Shown here one piece after another: positions 7,887 through 16,858 of a DNA stretch of 47,755 bases. A model generated the notes under the pieces. The model did no database searches. It was given only the letters and a program-made list of their open reading frames with translations, and was not told the DNA's origin. The position numbers and the translations under genes were made by a program. The DNA is from an uncultured Scytonema sp. (GTDB lineage Bacteria > Cyanobacteriota > Cyanobacteriia > Cyanobacteriales > Nostocaceae). The stretch lies in NCBI GenBank assembly GCA_937873135.1, contig CALMVQ010000053.1:1-47755 (forward strand). Direction: 5' to 3'. Each line of letters begins with the position of its first letter. The stretch's first letter is position 1.

Positions 7887-8882
7887 TTAATGTCGCTGTT
7901 GATGCCACTGCCATGCATGGGTGAGAATCTCTTTAAGAGAAGAATACTGCGGATGCCAACCGAGAATTTCTCTGGCTTTCTCACCACTACCAATCAGAGC
8001 GGGTGGATCTCCAGGGCGGCGATCGCACTCTACAACCTTAATCTGTTTACCCGTGACCATCTCGGCAGTTTCGATAACTTCTTTGACTGAGAAGCCATTA
8101 CCATTACCTAAATTAAAGACGGCACTTTCGCCGTCTTTTAAAAGATATTCCAATCCCAAAACGTGGGCTTGTGCCAGATCGCTGACATGAATATAATCAC
8201 GAACACAAGTCCCATCTGGCGTTGGGTAATCAGTGCCGAAGACTGATATAGATTCACGCTTCCCTAAAGCTGCCATTAAAACCAAGGGAATCAAATGGGT
8301 TTCTGGGTTGTGATCTTCCCCAAGCTTGCCGTCTGGATCGGCACCTGCAGCATTAAAGTAACGGAAGCGCACTGAGTTGAAATTGTAGGCAACACTGAAG
8401 TCAGAGAGAATCCGTTCTACCATTAACTTACTTGCACCATAAGGGTTGATCGGATTTTGCGGATGATCTTCTGGAATTGGTATAATGGTCGGCTCACCGT
8501 AAGTTGCACAAGTAGAAGAAAATACAAATTTCTTAACAGACGCTGCTAGCATTGCTTCTAACAGGGTCAGAGTACCTACTACATTGTTGCGGTAGTATTT
8601 GGCAGGATCTGTAACCGATTCACCTACGTAGGCATAGGCAGAAAAGTGCATAACTGCAGCAAAGTCATGGGTTTGAAACAGGCGATCCAACAAAGGGCGA
8701 TCGCCTGTGTCTCCCACAACAAGTTCTACCTGCAAAACCTTCTCTACCAGATCTTGATGTCCATACACCAGATTGTCAAGTATTACCACATCATAACCCG
8801 CTTGCTTGAGAGCTAGAACCGTGTGAGAGCCTATATATCCAGCGCCTCCCGTCACCAAAATGGTAGGTTTTACAGGTAACAT
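7887..8882 (-). CDS. galE: UDP-glucose 4-epimerase
   Basis: This 331-residue extended SDR matches GalE throughout. The NAD-binding TGGAGYIGSHT motif is at residues 11-21, the DNLVYGH segment follows, and the catalytic YGASK (YxxxK) is present with an upstream FSSTCATYGEP serine/threonine motif. RYFNAAGADPDG and DGTCVRDYIHVSDLA are typical GalE strings. It interconverts UDP-glucose and UDP-galactose, supplying galactose for polysaccharides and lipids. Full family length; it stands alone in the cytoplasm. Confidence 0.96.
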   Translation of the reverse strand: MLPVKPTILVTGGAGYIGSHTVLALKQAGYDVVILDNLVYGHQDLVEKVLQVELVVGDTGDRPLLDRLFQTHDFAAVMHFSAYAYVGESVTDPAKYYRNNVVGTLTLLEAMLAASVKKFVFSSTCATYGEPTIIPIPEDHPQNPINPYGASKLMVERILSDFSVAYNFNSVRFRYFNAAGADPDGKLGEDHNPETHLIPLVLMAALGKRESISVFGTDYPTPDGTCVRDYIHVSDLAQAHVLGLEYLLKDGESAVFNLGNGNGFSVKEVIETAEMVTGKQIKVVECDRRPGDPPALIGSGEKAREILGWHPQYSSLKEILTHAWQWHQQRH

Positions 8883-9184
8883 AGTTTTTCCTTTTTAGTT
8901 GATACTACTTAATTAATTTAAATTACTATAGTCAAATTACTGATCTGGAAAATTACGAATAGTTAGACGCAGTTGAAAGAAATTGCACTAAAATCACAAC
9001 GTCGGTAGTCTTTATATATCGGGGAGGCACCCCTACCCTGCGGTTGCCTCCATTCAAAGGAGTGGTGTGAGGTATTTGAAGCCAGGTAACAGTTGCGGTT
9101 ACAATTCTGACGATAAAATAACCCTCCTCCGCCTAAAACCTGGAGACTGACGGCATAATCAAAGATGTGAGAGAGAGTGAATCT
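8883..9184. other. intergenic region, divergent promoters likely
   Basis: This region separates galE (minus) from the membrane protein gene (plus) and so should hold both promoters, though no clear -35/-10 pair stands out. A 7-bp stem GGAGGCA/TGCCTCC (9023-9051) is visible, plus a GAGAGAG ribosome-binding-like stretch just before the ATG at 9185. Confidence 0.4.
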
Positions 9185-9868
9185 ATGACATTTGTATTGC
9201 TAAGCCGGGTACTTCTGTGGCTCCTTCTTGGAACTATCATATATTCTTTGTTCCAGAGATTTTATCCCTCAGGAACTTTTATCGGACGATTGATCTTAGT
9301 TATTCTGTTGGTTGTCGTACTTTTATCGTTTGTTAACCCGAATGAACCAGCTGTCGCCTCTTTGTGGAGGGTGATATCGTTTCCACTTAAACCCTTAGGT
9401 GCATCGATTTTGCTATTGATTTTTGCCGCCCAAAGGATCAAGGGTGGAGGGATAGACAAGCCAGGAGGATACATGTTAGGTTGGGCGCTAACAATTTTAC
9501 TTCTCTCAAGTACACCAGCCGTTGCCTACTTACTACTACGATCGCCTTTGGCAATGGTGGATAATACCTCTATTGCTCGTATAGAAACCATGTCATCCGG
9601 AACGCTAGTAGCATTAGGGCATACTCCAAATGAGTTATCAGATGTAATGGGAGACAGCATCCTACCTCAGGCACAGATGAGTCCGGCAATAGCACTAAAT
9701 GGGGAGATGATTCCACCCTACCTATTACAAACTCCTAGAGACATTCCCAGAAGAGGTTTGCGACTAGAAGACTTTGTACCTAATGCTGAAACACTATCGA
9801 TCACAACGCGAGTGTGGGAAAGTTATCTCAACCAAGCCTACGTTCTGTTACGTGGTGGTAGTCGATAG
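9185..9868 (+). CDS. cyanobacterial membrane protein, possibly a SanA/YdcF-like protein lacking its catalytic domain
   Basis: From the ATG at 9185 the protein has about 227 residues; a GTG at 9167 would add six. It has about four hydrophobic segments in the first 140 residues (LLLGTIIYSLF, LILVILLVVVLLSF, PLGASILLLIFAAQ, LGWALTILLLSS). A soluble tail follows. The N-terminal half is reminiscent of the membrane part of cyanobacterial DUF218 (SanA/ElyC/YdcF) proteins, but no DUF218 domain follows. The tail is unrecognised. It may be a shortened derivative or a distinct family. The ABC exporter gene lies 89 bp downstream. Confidence 0.65.
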   Translation: MTFVLLSRVLLWLLLGTIIYSLFQRFYPSGTFIGRLILVILLVVVLLSFVNPNEPAVASLWRVISFPLKPLGASILLLIFAAQRIKGGGIDKPGGYMLGWALTILLLSSTPAVAYLLLRSPLAMVDNTSIARIETMSSGTLVALGHTPNELSDVMGDSILPQAQMSPAIALNGEMIPPYLLQTPRDIPRRGLRLEDFVPNAETLSITTRVWESYLNQAYVLLRGGSR

Positions 9869-9870
9869 AA

Positions 9871-9932
9871 AAAATTAAAAATTAAAAATTAAAAATTAAA
9901 AGGACAGAATTTTTAATTTTTAATTTTTAATA
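9871..9932. repeat. AT-rich palindromic repeat (ATTAAAAATT)n, copy 2
   Basis: Four AATTAAAA-type units face three AATTTTTAAT units across AGGACAG. It sits directly after the stop codon of the membrane protein gene and before the ABC exporter gene, where a long AT hairpin could attenuate transcription between the two. Confidence 0.7.
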
Positions 9933-9957
9933 GAATTTCCCATTCCCCAATCACGCT

Positions 9958-11709
9958 ATGGCAAAATCACGACAGCTAGCTAAACTCATTGCATACCTAC
10001 GTCCTCATTGGCATGAGGCAACATTAGGCTTCATTGCTTTATTTGTTGTCAATACGGTGAGTACTTACATTCCCTGGTTGATTGGTACTTGTGTTGACGA
10101 ACTGTCTATAGACTTTAATTTGAGGCAAGTCATACAATCTGTAGCACTACTGGCATTGCTGAGTACGGCAATGTGGCTGATCCGTATGGCTTCCCGTCTC
10201 TGGCTGTTTCGTGTAGGGCGGCAAGTAGAATTTGATTTAAAACAACAGATTTTTCAACACTTACTCAAGCTGGAACCAGCTTATTTTGCCACCCATACCT
10301 CAGGGGATTTGATCAGTCGGGCAACCAATGATTTAGACAATATCCGAAGGCTGTTGGGTTTCGCCGTGCTAAGTTTAGCAAACACGGTGTTTGCTTATGC
10401 TCTGAAGCTGCCGGTGATGTTTATGATTAGCCCGGAACTGACATTAGCAGCGCTGGCGGTTTATCCGGTGATGTTCTTAATTGTGCATCTATTTAGCGAT
10501 CGCCTACGCAATCAACAGTTAGCAGTGCAAGAGAATCTTTCAGATATCAGCGCACTTATTCAAGAAGATCTCAGTGGGATGTCCCTGATTAAAATTTACG
10601 CCCAAGAAGAAAACGAACGCCGTGCCTTTTCTGAGATCAATCAGCACCTCTGTGCCGCTAACATACAACTATTAAAAACCCGAAATGCTTTGTTTCCTAT
10701 GATCTCGGGCTTGGCAAGCGTCAGTGCGTTGATCCTTCTTTGGTTGGGTTCAACGCGGATTGCTTCTGGAACCCTTTCTGTCGGGGATTTTGTGAAACTG
10801 CTGCTTTATGTAGAAGCTTTAGTTTTTCCCACAACCCTATTGGGATTCACAATTACCACTTATCAACGAGGTGAAGTCAGTATTGATCGTGTAGAGGCAA
10901 TTTTTACTGTTCAACCTAAAATTAGCGACGTCACGGATGCAATAGAGCTACCACAAGACCAAGTAAAAGGAGGAATTAGCGCGAAAAATCTCAGTTATAC
11001 TTACCCTGGTGCTACCACAAAAGCGTTACAAAATATTAACTTCAGTATCGCTCCTGGGGAAACGGTGGCAATTGTGGGAGCAATTGGTTCGGGAAAATCA
11101 ACTTTGGCGAATGCTTTGCCACGGTTGTTGGATATTGACTCGGGGCAGTTGTTTTTAGATGAATTGGACATTACCAAAATAGCTTTGACAGATTTAAGGA
11201 ATGCGATCGCCTACGTTCCTCAAGATAGTTTTTTATTCAGTACCACAATTAAAAATAACATCCGCTACGGCGATCCTCTCAGCCAACAAGAACAAGTAGA
11301 ATCTGCGGCAAAGCTAGCACAAATTGAGCCAGAAATTGTTAATTTTCCGCAACAATATGATACCATCGTTGGCGAACGTGGTATCACTCTTTCTGGTGGT
11401 CAGCGACAACGTACTGCCCTAGCAAGAGCAATGCTGGTGGATGCGCCAGTACTCATTTTGGATGATGCCCTTTCTAGTGTTGATAATCAAACAGCTACAG
11501 CGATCTTGCAAAATCTTTCAAGCGGTAAAAAACGCAAAACCGTTGTTTTCATCACCCATCAACTTTCTGCGGCGGCTGTAGCTGATCGAATTTTTGTGAT
11601 GGATAAGGGTCAAATCGTCCAAACAGGCACGCAGACTGAGCTTTTAGAACAACCTGGTCCTTACAGACTTTTATGGAACCAGCATCGGGTAGAGGAATTA
11701 CTAAGGTAA
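9958..11709 (+). CDS. MsbA/ABCB-type ABC exporter half-transporter
   Basis: This 583-residue protein fuses a six-helix exporter membrane domain (residues about 1-310) to an ATPase domain. Walker A is GAIGSGKST, the Q-loop is in YVPQDSFLFS, the signature is LSGGQRQR, Walker B is VLILDDALSS, and the switch histidine is in FITHQ. Two copies would form a working transporter that exports lipids, peptides or drugs. The position before GSGKST is isoleucine, within normal range. No peptidase C39 domain is present, so it is not a bacteriocin processor. It stands alone, so no substrate can be assigned. Confidence 0.92.
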   Translation: MAKSRQLAKLIAYLRPHWHEATLGFIALFVVNTVSTYIPWLIGTCVDELSIDFNLRQVIQSVALLALLSTAMWLIRMASRLWLFRVGRQVEFDLKQQIFQHLLKLEPAYFATHTSGDLISRATNDLDNIRRLLGFAVLSLANTVFAYALKLPVMFMISPELTLAALAVYPVMFLIVHLFSDRLRNQQLAVQENLSDISALIQEDLSGMSLIKIYAQEENERRAFSEINQHLCAANIQLLKTRNALFPMISGLASVSALILLWLGSTRIASGTLSVGDFVKLLLYVEALVFPTTLLGFTITTYQRGEVSIDRVEAIFTVQPKISDVTDAIELPQDQVKGGISAKNLSYTYPGATTKALQNINFSIAPGETVAIVGAIGSGKSTLANALPRLLDIDSGQLFLDELDITKIALTDLRNAIAYVPQDSFLFSTTIKNNIRYGDPLSQQEQVESAAKLAQIEPEIVNFPQQYDTIVGERGITLSGGQRQRTALARAMLVDAPVLILDDALSSVDNQTATAILQNLSSGKKRKTVVFITHQLSAAAVADRIFVMDKGQIVQTGTQTELLEQPGPYRLLWNQHRVEELLR

Positions 11710-12011
11710 TATAAAAAATTCGAGTCCTACGAGTGCAACTGTGTTTATCCCAACACCTCCGTAACAATGAAGAGTATCAAAAAATACATTTATTATGTGA
11801 TATCTTAGAGTTCATCCAATACGGTTTAGAATCGGAAATTTATTCGCCCTCGTTCGTCAGTTCTTGAGAAGTGCTCCGTTGATTTGCAGTTCTTAGGTTT
11901 GAAAAGCTTTTCATCAACTCATTACCTCTTGAACACGGACAAACTGTAGTGGAGTCCATCCGATTTGGGCTTTGGCAGTCTCGTTTTAAAGCGGTTGATC
12001 TGTCCCCAGCC

Positions 12012-12054
12012 CAATTCAATTTTTCAAGCCAGAAAGCTTTCTGGCTTTGAATTG
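12012..12054. repeat. long imperfect palindrome
   Basis: AAGCCAGAAAG is followed directly by its reverse complement CTTTCTGGCTT, and the outer arms CAATTCAA and TTGAATTG also pair with a small bulge. The result is a cruciform-like hairpin with no T-run. Confidence 0.55.
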
Positions 12055-12122
12055 TCTAAAGTACACCTAAAAAGATCGAGATGTCTGGTAGCCCCGTTCG
12101 CGAAGCGTCTCCGCCAGGAGAA

Positions 12123-12161
12123 GGATGAGTGTCAAGAAATTAAATGAATTGACACTCATCC
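12123..12161. repeat. perfect 13-bp hairpin
   Basis: GGATGAGTGTCAA at 12123-12135 and TTGACACTCATCC at 12149-12161 form a perfect stem with a 13-nt AT-rich loop. No T-tract follows on either strand. It may be an RNA processing or protein-binding element, or a repeat. Confidence 0.6.
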
Positions 12162-12439
12162 GGTATTTATATCGGGGCGGAAAGACGGCGCGACCTGATT
12201 GATCAGGCGTACCGTTCTCTCATCAACCGCTCAACATATTCGCTACGACGTACTTTATTTCTAATAGTTTCTTTTATTAATTGCCAAGTTTCATAAAACA
12301 ACAATAATCGCTTTTTTGTTTCAGAGAGTCATATAAAACTGGTTGATTTTTTAGTCTTTTTTTACCTTTTTTTGTTATCATTTTTAGAATCTTATCCTAT
12401 ACTAAATGTAGATTTGTTAATCAAAACGATAGACTGTCA

Positions 12440-12675
12440 TTGTTGAATGCTGCTAGTCAGTATCCGGGGTCGGAGTAGATCAAGAGTGGACGCATGGCAG
12501 GAGTTTTTAAACCGCGAATAAGTAAGCTCGTCTGAAAGTGGGTTGATTACCCCAGAGCGGTTGTCCAATAAGCTGAAAAACGTTGACCGGCGGAGCTGAT
12601 TCTTTTGAATCCGGGCGACAAGTCAGCGCCAAGTTTCAGCCTGAAACCAAGCATTTATAATGCTTGGTTTTGGCT
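12440..12675 (+). ncRNA. possible structured non-coding RNA
   Basis: This stretch is more GC-rich than its surroundings and has several self-complementary pieces (GATTCTTTTGAATC, GTTTCAGCCTGAAAC). It ends in a 12-bp hairpin at 12644-12670 followed by TTTTGG-like sequence. I cannot match it to tmRNA, RNase P, SRP or 6S RNA. The evidence is composition and structure only. Confidence 0.25.
12644..12670. terminator. strong hairpin, probable terminator
   Basis: AAACCAAGCATT and AATGCTTGGTTT form a perfect 12-bp stem with a TAT loop. It is 54 bp beyond the stop of the minus-strand sugar transferase gene and would also end a plus-strand transcript. The T-run is part of the stem (GGTTTT on plus), so termination is likely but not certain. 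Confidence 0.6.
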
Positions 12676-12723
12676 CAAGTCTTGCAATTCTCATCCTGAT
12701 AGCTGATAGCTGACTACTGATAA

Positions 12724-13443
12724 TCAAAAAGCACCGACTCGACCCAAAATGATAATGAATGTTCTTACAATTAATAGCACATCATACATTGGATACCATT
12801 TTTTCTGATACTGTAGATCTAAGTCGATGACTTTTTCAAAATCTTTCACTTTAGAGCGACCATTGACTTGCCACTCACCAGTTAAACCAGGTTTGACATT
12901 TAAACGTTGCCAGTGACGCTGATTGTATTGCATGACTTCATCAGCTGTCGGTGGACGCGTCCCGACTAAACTCATTTCACCAACAAAGACGTTCCAAAAC
13001 TGTGGTAGTTCATCTAAGCTTGTGCTTCTCAAAAAGCGTCCTACCTTTGTCACTCGGAAGTCATTTTTATTTTTAAAAATAAGTCCGTCCGCTTCATTCT
13101 TCACTAAAGATTTTAGTTTTTCCGCATCCGCAACCATGGAGCGGAATTTACGGAGAAGAAATGTCTGCCCTTGAAGCCCATAGCGTTCTTGGGTGAAGAA
13201 AATTGGACCTGGACTATCGATTTTGATGGCAATTGCAATGGGCACAAACACGACCGCTAAAATCAACAACCCGATAAAGCTACCGATAATATCTAAGAAA
13301 CGTTTAAATTTAGAGCTAACCGAGGGGTGCTGGGTAGATTGAAGTTCCCAAGAGTTAAAAGTTGTACTTTCAACAACAGTTGTGTAGGGTATTTGGTACA
13401 TTGTCAAGCCCTGTATTGAACTGAAAGAGGTATAATTACGCAT
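12724..13443 (-). CDS. undecaprenyl-phosphate sugar phosphotransferase (bacterial sugar transferase)
   Basis: This 239-residue protein starts with a variable N-terminus of about 45 residues. The catalytic domain KRFLDIIGSFIGLLILAVV follows, with the membrane re-entrant helix, SPGPIFFTQERYG, LRKFRSM and the STSLDELPQFWNVFVGEMSL motif. GTRPPT and VKPGLTGEWQVNGR are typical of the WcaJ/RfbP family (PF02397). These enzymes load the first sugar phosphate onto undecaprenyl phosphate to start exopolysaccharide or O-antigen units. It lacks the large N-terminal domain of WcaJ, so it is the short PglC-like form. No other polysaccharide genes are adjacent. Confidence 0.93.
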   Translation of the reverse strand: MRNYTSFSSIQGLTMYQIPYTTVVESTTFNSWELQSTQHPSVSSKFKRFLDIIGSFIGLLILAVVFVPIAIAIKIDSPGPIFFTQERYGLQGQTFLLRKFRSMVADAEKLKSLVKNEADGLIFKNKNDFRVTKVGRFLRSTSLDELPQFWNVFVGEMSLVGTRPPTADEVMQYNQRHWQRLNVKPGLTGEWQVNGRSKVKDFEKVIDLDLQYQKKWYPMYDVLLIVRTFIIILGRVGAF

Positions 13444-14398
13444 CTTTTATCTGACTATAGACTTACCTCCCTTGAAAGAAATCGCTGTTTACAGTATTTT
13501 TACTGAATCTTCATCAGATTTTCGGGGATCGTAACTTTTTATAAATTTAAGATAAAGAATTTTTTTCTTTCTTCATAACTAAAAACAATTATGCTGACCA
13601 CTTACGCAAAAATTGCTCTCAAGCTTTATTTATCGAACCGCTCCTGATCCAACGAGTGCAAGGAATTCATCGAGTGTGCTTCATTAATGCTGCTTGTTGA
13701 AGGCATTCGTGACTCGATGCTCCCACGCGCGAAAAATAAATATCCAGCAGTTTATTCTAGATCTAAGTGCGTACTATATAGAGCGATTCGTGCGCTCTTG
13801 TAAGCTAGGCGTTGCTGACATCAGGCTGAATATTTATTTCCTCTTCAAGTGCTTCAGTCGGATGCCTTTCTTTGTAAGTCATAGCTAGAAATCAACAAGG
13901 AAGGGACATTCTGTTCGGACATTCAGTCTTCGCGACTCGGCTATAGATCGACTTACGTCATCTAAGCAGGGCAAAATTCCTTTTTAAGCTGGCGTGCTGC
14001 GAGGTGCTGATAGCTGAATGCTTTTGGATTACTGTAGTTATGACTTTTGAATGAGTGACTTAGCTGAATTGGGGCGCGTGACTTCGGTATTTACACCAGT
14101 GTGCTAAATAAAATGGCAATATAGCATAAAGTATCAGCTTATTTAGTGCTGCTTGTATTTATACGAATTCTGTATGGAGATGCGCCTTATTAAAAACTGA
14201 ACTTTAGTCCCCCCGATACCTTGGGGAGATGGATATTGCAGCTTCATTAAGAAGAGGTATTATACCAAGTTACAAACAGAGATGCGTTATGGCTTGTCTC
14301 TAAAATTTACATACACTTAATAAGATGCAGTCTGGTATCACTTGTTCCCATAAAGAGTAGCAAATTTAGTATAAGGTAATTCCAGAGGTGCTAAAGAA
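13444..14398. other. 955-bp intergenic region, no gene recognised
   Basis: No coding frame here resembles a protein family. Weak inverted repeats occur near 14100-14155 (GTGCTAAATAA facing TTATTTAG) and near 14262-14340 (ATACCAAG facing CTGGTAT). The latter resembles dispersed cyanobacterial intergenic repeats. Confidence 0.45.
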
Positions 14399-14701
14399 AT
14401 GATTACGACAGCAGGAGCCGAAGTTAAAATCAATCGTTTGGAATCAATTGTTGAGCAAATTGGGGAAGCAGTACTCGCTACTACTGAGACAATAGATCGT
14501 CTAGCTGACAGAATGGATAATCTTAGCCATCAAGTCGAAGCACAAGGAAACCAGGTGCAGCAACAAGGCTATCAGATTTTAGCACTGTGTGATGCCGTAC
14601 AGACTTTGACTGAATCTCAGGACTATTCACTGCAAAAACTGACCCAACTCACACAAAACATAGACCGTCTAATGACAATGATTCAAGGAGAGGATATCTG
14701 A
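14399..14701 (+). CDS. small coiled-coil protein
   Basis: This 100-residue protein consists almost entirely of heptad-patterned helix with hydrophobic a and d positions (IGEAVLATTETIDRLADRMD, then VEAQGNQVQQQGYQILAL). It is rich in glutamine and has no membrane segment or catalytic motif. It resembles small cyanobacterial coiled-coil proteins of unknown role. It is convergent with surE, with only 2 bp between the stops. Confidence 0.7.
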   Translation: MITTAGAEVKINRLESIVEQIGEAVLATTETIDRLADRMDNLSHQVEAQGNQVQQQGYQILALCDAVQTLTESQDYSLQKLTQLTQNIDRLMTMIQGEDI

Positions 14702-14703
14702 AG

Positions 14704-15384
14704 TTAGACTTTTAACAGAGTTACGGCAATTTTACCAGAAAAACATACATCCACATCGCTACCGGGAGTGCGATCGCGTTTGGCATATTCCCCTACATAA
14801 TAAAACTCATTACCGTCAATACGGTAGTTAGTCGGCAAAGGTCTAGTAGAGGGTTGGCAAAACACAACTTCTGGATCGCTCTCTCCTGGAAGTAGATGCG
14901 GTAAATTTACATTCCAGAACGTTCCCGGTTCTAAAGGACGGTTCAGTAAATCAACCAGAACGTCTGCTGTCCACCGGGAAGCCACATCCCAATCAAAATT
15001 TAGCTTGCCTTTTCGATAATGGGAAACTGCAATTCCGGGAATGCCGTGTATTGCGGCTTCTCGTACTGCGGCAACCGTACCGGAAATATAAGTATCGACT
15101 CCCATATTACCTCCGGCATTGATCCCGGAGAGTACATATTTGACGTTTGGAGAAATGTGTGTTATGGCAATCCGAATACAGTCAGCGGGAGTGCCTGCTA
15201 TGGCATAGGAGCGATCGCTACGGCGGTGGACATGAATCGGGCGAGTCGTAGTGACTTGATGTCCGCAGCCAGATAAATGGTCTTTGGGAGCAGCGATAAT
15301 GACTTCAAGTCCATCAACAGCTTTCAGAAGTGCCTGAATTCCAGGAGCATCTATCCCATCATCGTTCGTTAAAATTAAGGTCAT
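14704..15384 (-). CDS. surE: 5'/3'-nucleotidase SurE
   Basis: This 226-residue protein matches SurE from end to end. The N-terminal LILTNDDGIDAPGIQAL carries the metal-binding aspartate pair. The GTPADCIRIA and SGINAGGNMGVDTYISGTVA motifs are also present. SurE is a metal-dependent phosphatase acting on nucleoside monophosphates, linked to stationary-phase survival. The protein is slightly shorter at the C-terminus than many homologues but contains all core motifs. The start at 15384 (MTLILTNDDG) is certain from the family. Confidence 0.95.
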   Translation of the reverse strand: MTLILTNDDGIDAPGIQALLKAVDGLEVIIAAPKDHLSGCGHQVTTTRPIHVHRRSDRSYAIAGTPADCIRIAITHISPNVKYVLSGINAGGNMGVDTYISGTVAAVREAAIHGIPGIAVSHYRKGKLNFDWDVASRWTADVLVDLLNRPLEPGTFWNVNLPHLLPGESDPEVVFCQPSTRPLPTNYRIDGNEFYYVGEYAKRDRTPGSDVDVCFSGKIAVTLLKV

Positions 15385-15584
15385 TCAATTTTGGATGCGC
15401 CTGCATATTCCTCTATACTATCACCAAGAAACCGTAATTTCTCGACTCGTTTCCACTCACGGCTTAATGGTCAACATTACCGGATCGGTATCACAAATTG
15501 ATAGCGCCTTAACTTACGTAGAATCGCCAAAATTCCCGACACTGAACCTAAAAAGGTCAGTGTGGGGCTTATGCTTGGATGTAG

Positions 15585-16166
15585 CTAAATTTCATAGTGC
15601 CAAATTTGTTCCTCTTTCAGCACAATCCGATGTAGCGAGATACGGTGAATCAATCCCTGTGCTTCCAACTGAGTGAGGGCACGAGTGATTGTCACGCGAG
15701 TCGAGTTTAGCAGATCGGCAATGTCTTGATGAGTGAGGCGTAAATCAATCAGATGTCCTTGTTCTACTACACGACCAAACTTTTTAGCTAACCAGCCTAA
15801 CAGCTTAATCAGCATTATTTCCACAGTTTTATAGCTGCGAATCACCATCAATTCTTCAACTTGCTGGATGTGGCTAAGCAGAACATCTGTCATTGGCAAG
15901 CACTCATCCAAAGGGAGAATCATCGCCTCAACTCTACTTAAGCATTCAATTTGATAAGGTTCGATCTTTGAAAAAGCTTGGCCAACGATATCTCCAGCTC
16001 CCCACACTCCCAGAGTAACGAGTGTACCATCTTCATGCCACGTAACAGTTCGTATAACCCCTGCTTCAATTTTCCAAACACTATTCGGCTTTAGTGGTAA
16101 GACTGAGCGGGGCTTTAAGTACTGTCTGACATGAGGATTAACTAAAAAAGTGTATGAGACAGACAT
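15585..16166 (-). CDS. Crp/Fnr family transcriptional regulator
   Basis: This 193-residue protein joins an N-terminal cyclic-nucleotide-binding-like beta-barrel (GVIRTVTWHEDGTLVTLGVWG) to a C-terminal winged helix-turn-helix. The latter contains DLRLTHQDIADLLNSTRVTI and ALTQLEAQGLIHR, the recognition region. The cAMP pocket glutamate-arginine pair is not obvious and there is no iron-sulfur cysteine cluster, so the ligand is unknown. The barrel is shortened at the start, as in several cyanobacterial NtcA/Crp-like proteins. Its targets cannot be predicted from the context. Confidence 0.88.
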   Translation of the reverse strand: MSVSYTFLVNPHVRQYLKPRSVLPLKPNSVWKIEAGVIRTVTWHEDGTLVTLGVWGAGDIVGQAFSKIEPYQIECLSRVEAMILPLDECLPMTDVLLSHIQQVEELMVIRSYKTVEIMLIKLLGWLAKKFGRVVEQGHLIDLRLTHQDIADLLNSTRVTITRALTQLEAQGLIHRISLHRIVLKEEQIWHYEI

Positions 16167-16858
16167 TTTTTTAAACTCTGCTTTCCGATAGATAAATAGT
16201 AGTTTATTATAGTTTCATGTAAATCTCATTGAGCTGCCTGACACACTGAGACCCTTGTGAAAGCGGGGATCGCCAGTAGTACTAACTGACGGCAATTTTG
16301 ATAAGTGTAAAAAATTTTTGCGAAGAGTTAAAATTTCCCACGAATACGCCACTTGCGGTCATTTGTCGAGATAGCGACAAATCCGCCAAACAGTAAGCTT
16401 TGCGCGTTAGTATCACCGCATCAGTTAACTCAAATGTTGCATCATGGGCTCGACACAAATTTCAGGCTGCAGCTTGACGAAACGCTTCTAGTGCAGGCTG
16501 GCTGAAATAACTTACCAGTAAATTTCCAACCAAAAGCTTGATATATAAGGATTTCATTATGAGTGCCTTTTGACTTTTTACTTTTGCCTTGTTGCACTAG
16601 TCGTGCCATTGATTCCATCACGGTAATGAGAGTTGTTAGCACTTCTTTCTCTGTTCTTCCGTTATCGGGTGTCTGATTTGACTCGCTCAAAAATAGGTTG
16701 ACAACGTTGGTAAAAAGCCTCGCGTTCGGCCTCACGTTGTGCGGGGGCGATCGCTTTGAAGTCCAGGCTATCAAAAATCTGCCTGACTTCATAATATATA
16801 CCATAATAATTCTGGAAAAAAAAAGATTGTGTAATCGTCCCAAAAGCCGGAAAATAAG
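16167..16858. other. intergenic region with a gene remnant and repeat
   Basis: The minus strand contains a DUF5678-like remnant (16662-16800). Around 16555-16615 a repeat (GAGTGCCTTTTGACTTTTTACTTTTGCCTTGTTGCACTAGT) is shared with 127-158 and with one end of the element at 45259-45379. Frames of 80-133 residues here look spurious. Confidence 0.45.
16662..16800 (-). pseudogene. N-terminal-type remnant of a DUF5678-like protein
   Basis: A minus-strand frame ending at the stop 16662-16664 reads VRQIFDSLDFKAIAPAQREA, then EREAFYQRCQPIFERVKSDTR. This resembles the N-terminal part of cyanobacterial DUF5678-type hypothetical proteins, but there is no start codon and the frame stops early. It is most likely a decayed gene. 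The family assignment is from memory. Confidence 0.35.

Larger units (their letters stand above)
11710..12723. other. 1-kb intergenic region with hairpins and a possible RNA
   Basis: No intact gene is convincing. Visible structure includes a palindrome at 12012-12054, a 13-bp perfect hairpin at 12123-12161, and a GC-richer structured stretch at about 12440-12640 that ends in a strong hairpin at 12644-12670. A minus-strand open stretch ending near 12200 (with WQLIKETIRNK and YVERLMRERYA before a stop) may be the tail of a lost gene. Confidence 0.5.

Noticed and set aside
9958-11709. Bacteriocin-processing transporter for the double-glycine peptide
   Set aside because: The protein lacks the N-terminal C39 peptidase domain and is 21 kb from the peptide gene.
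16442-16843. 133-residue minus-strand frame in the gap before the CPBP gene
   Set aside because: It runs through a dispersed repeat and in a different frame from the DUF5678-like remnant, and has low complexity with no motif.
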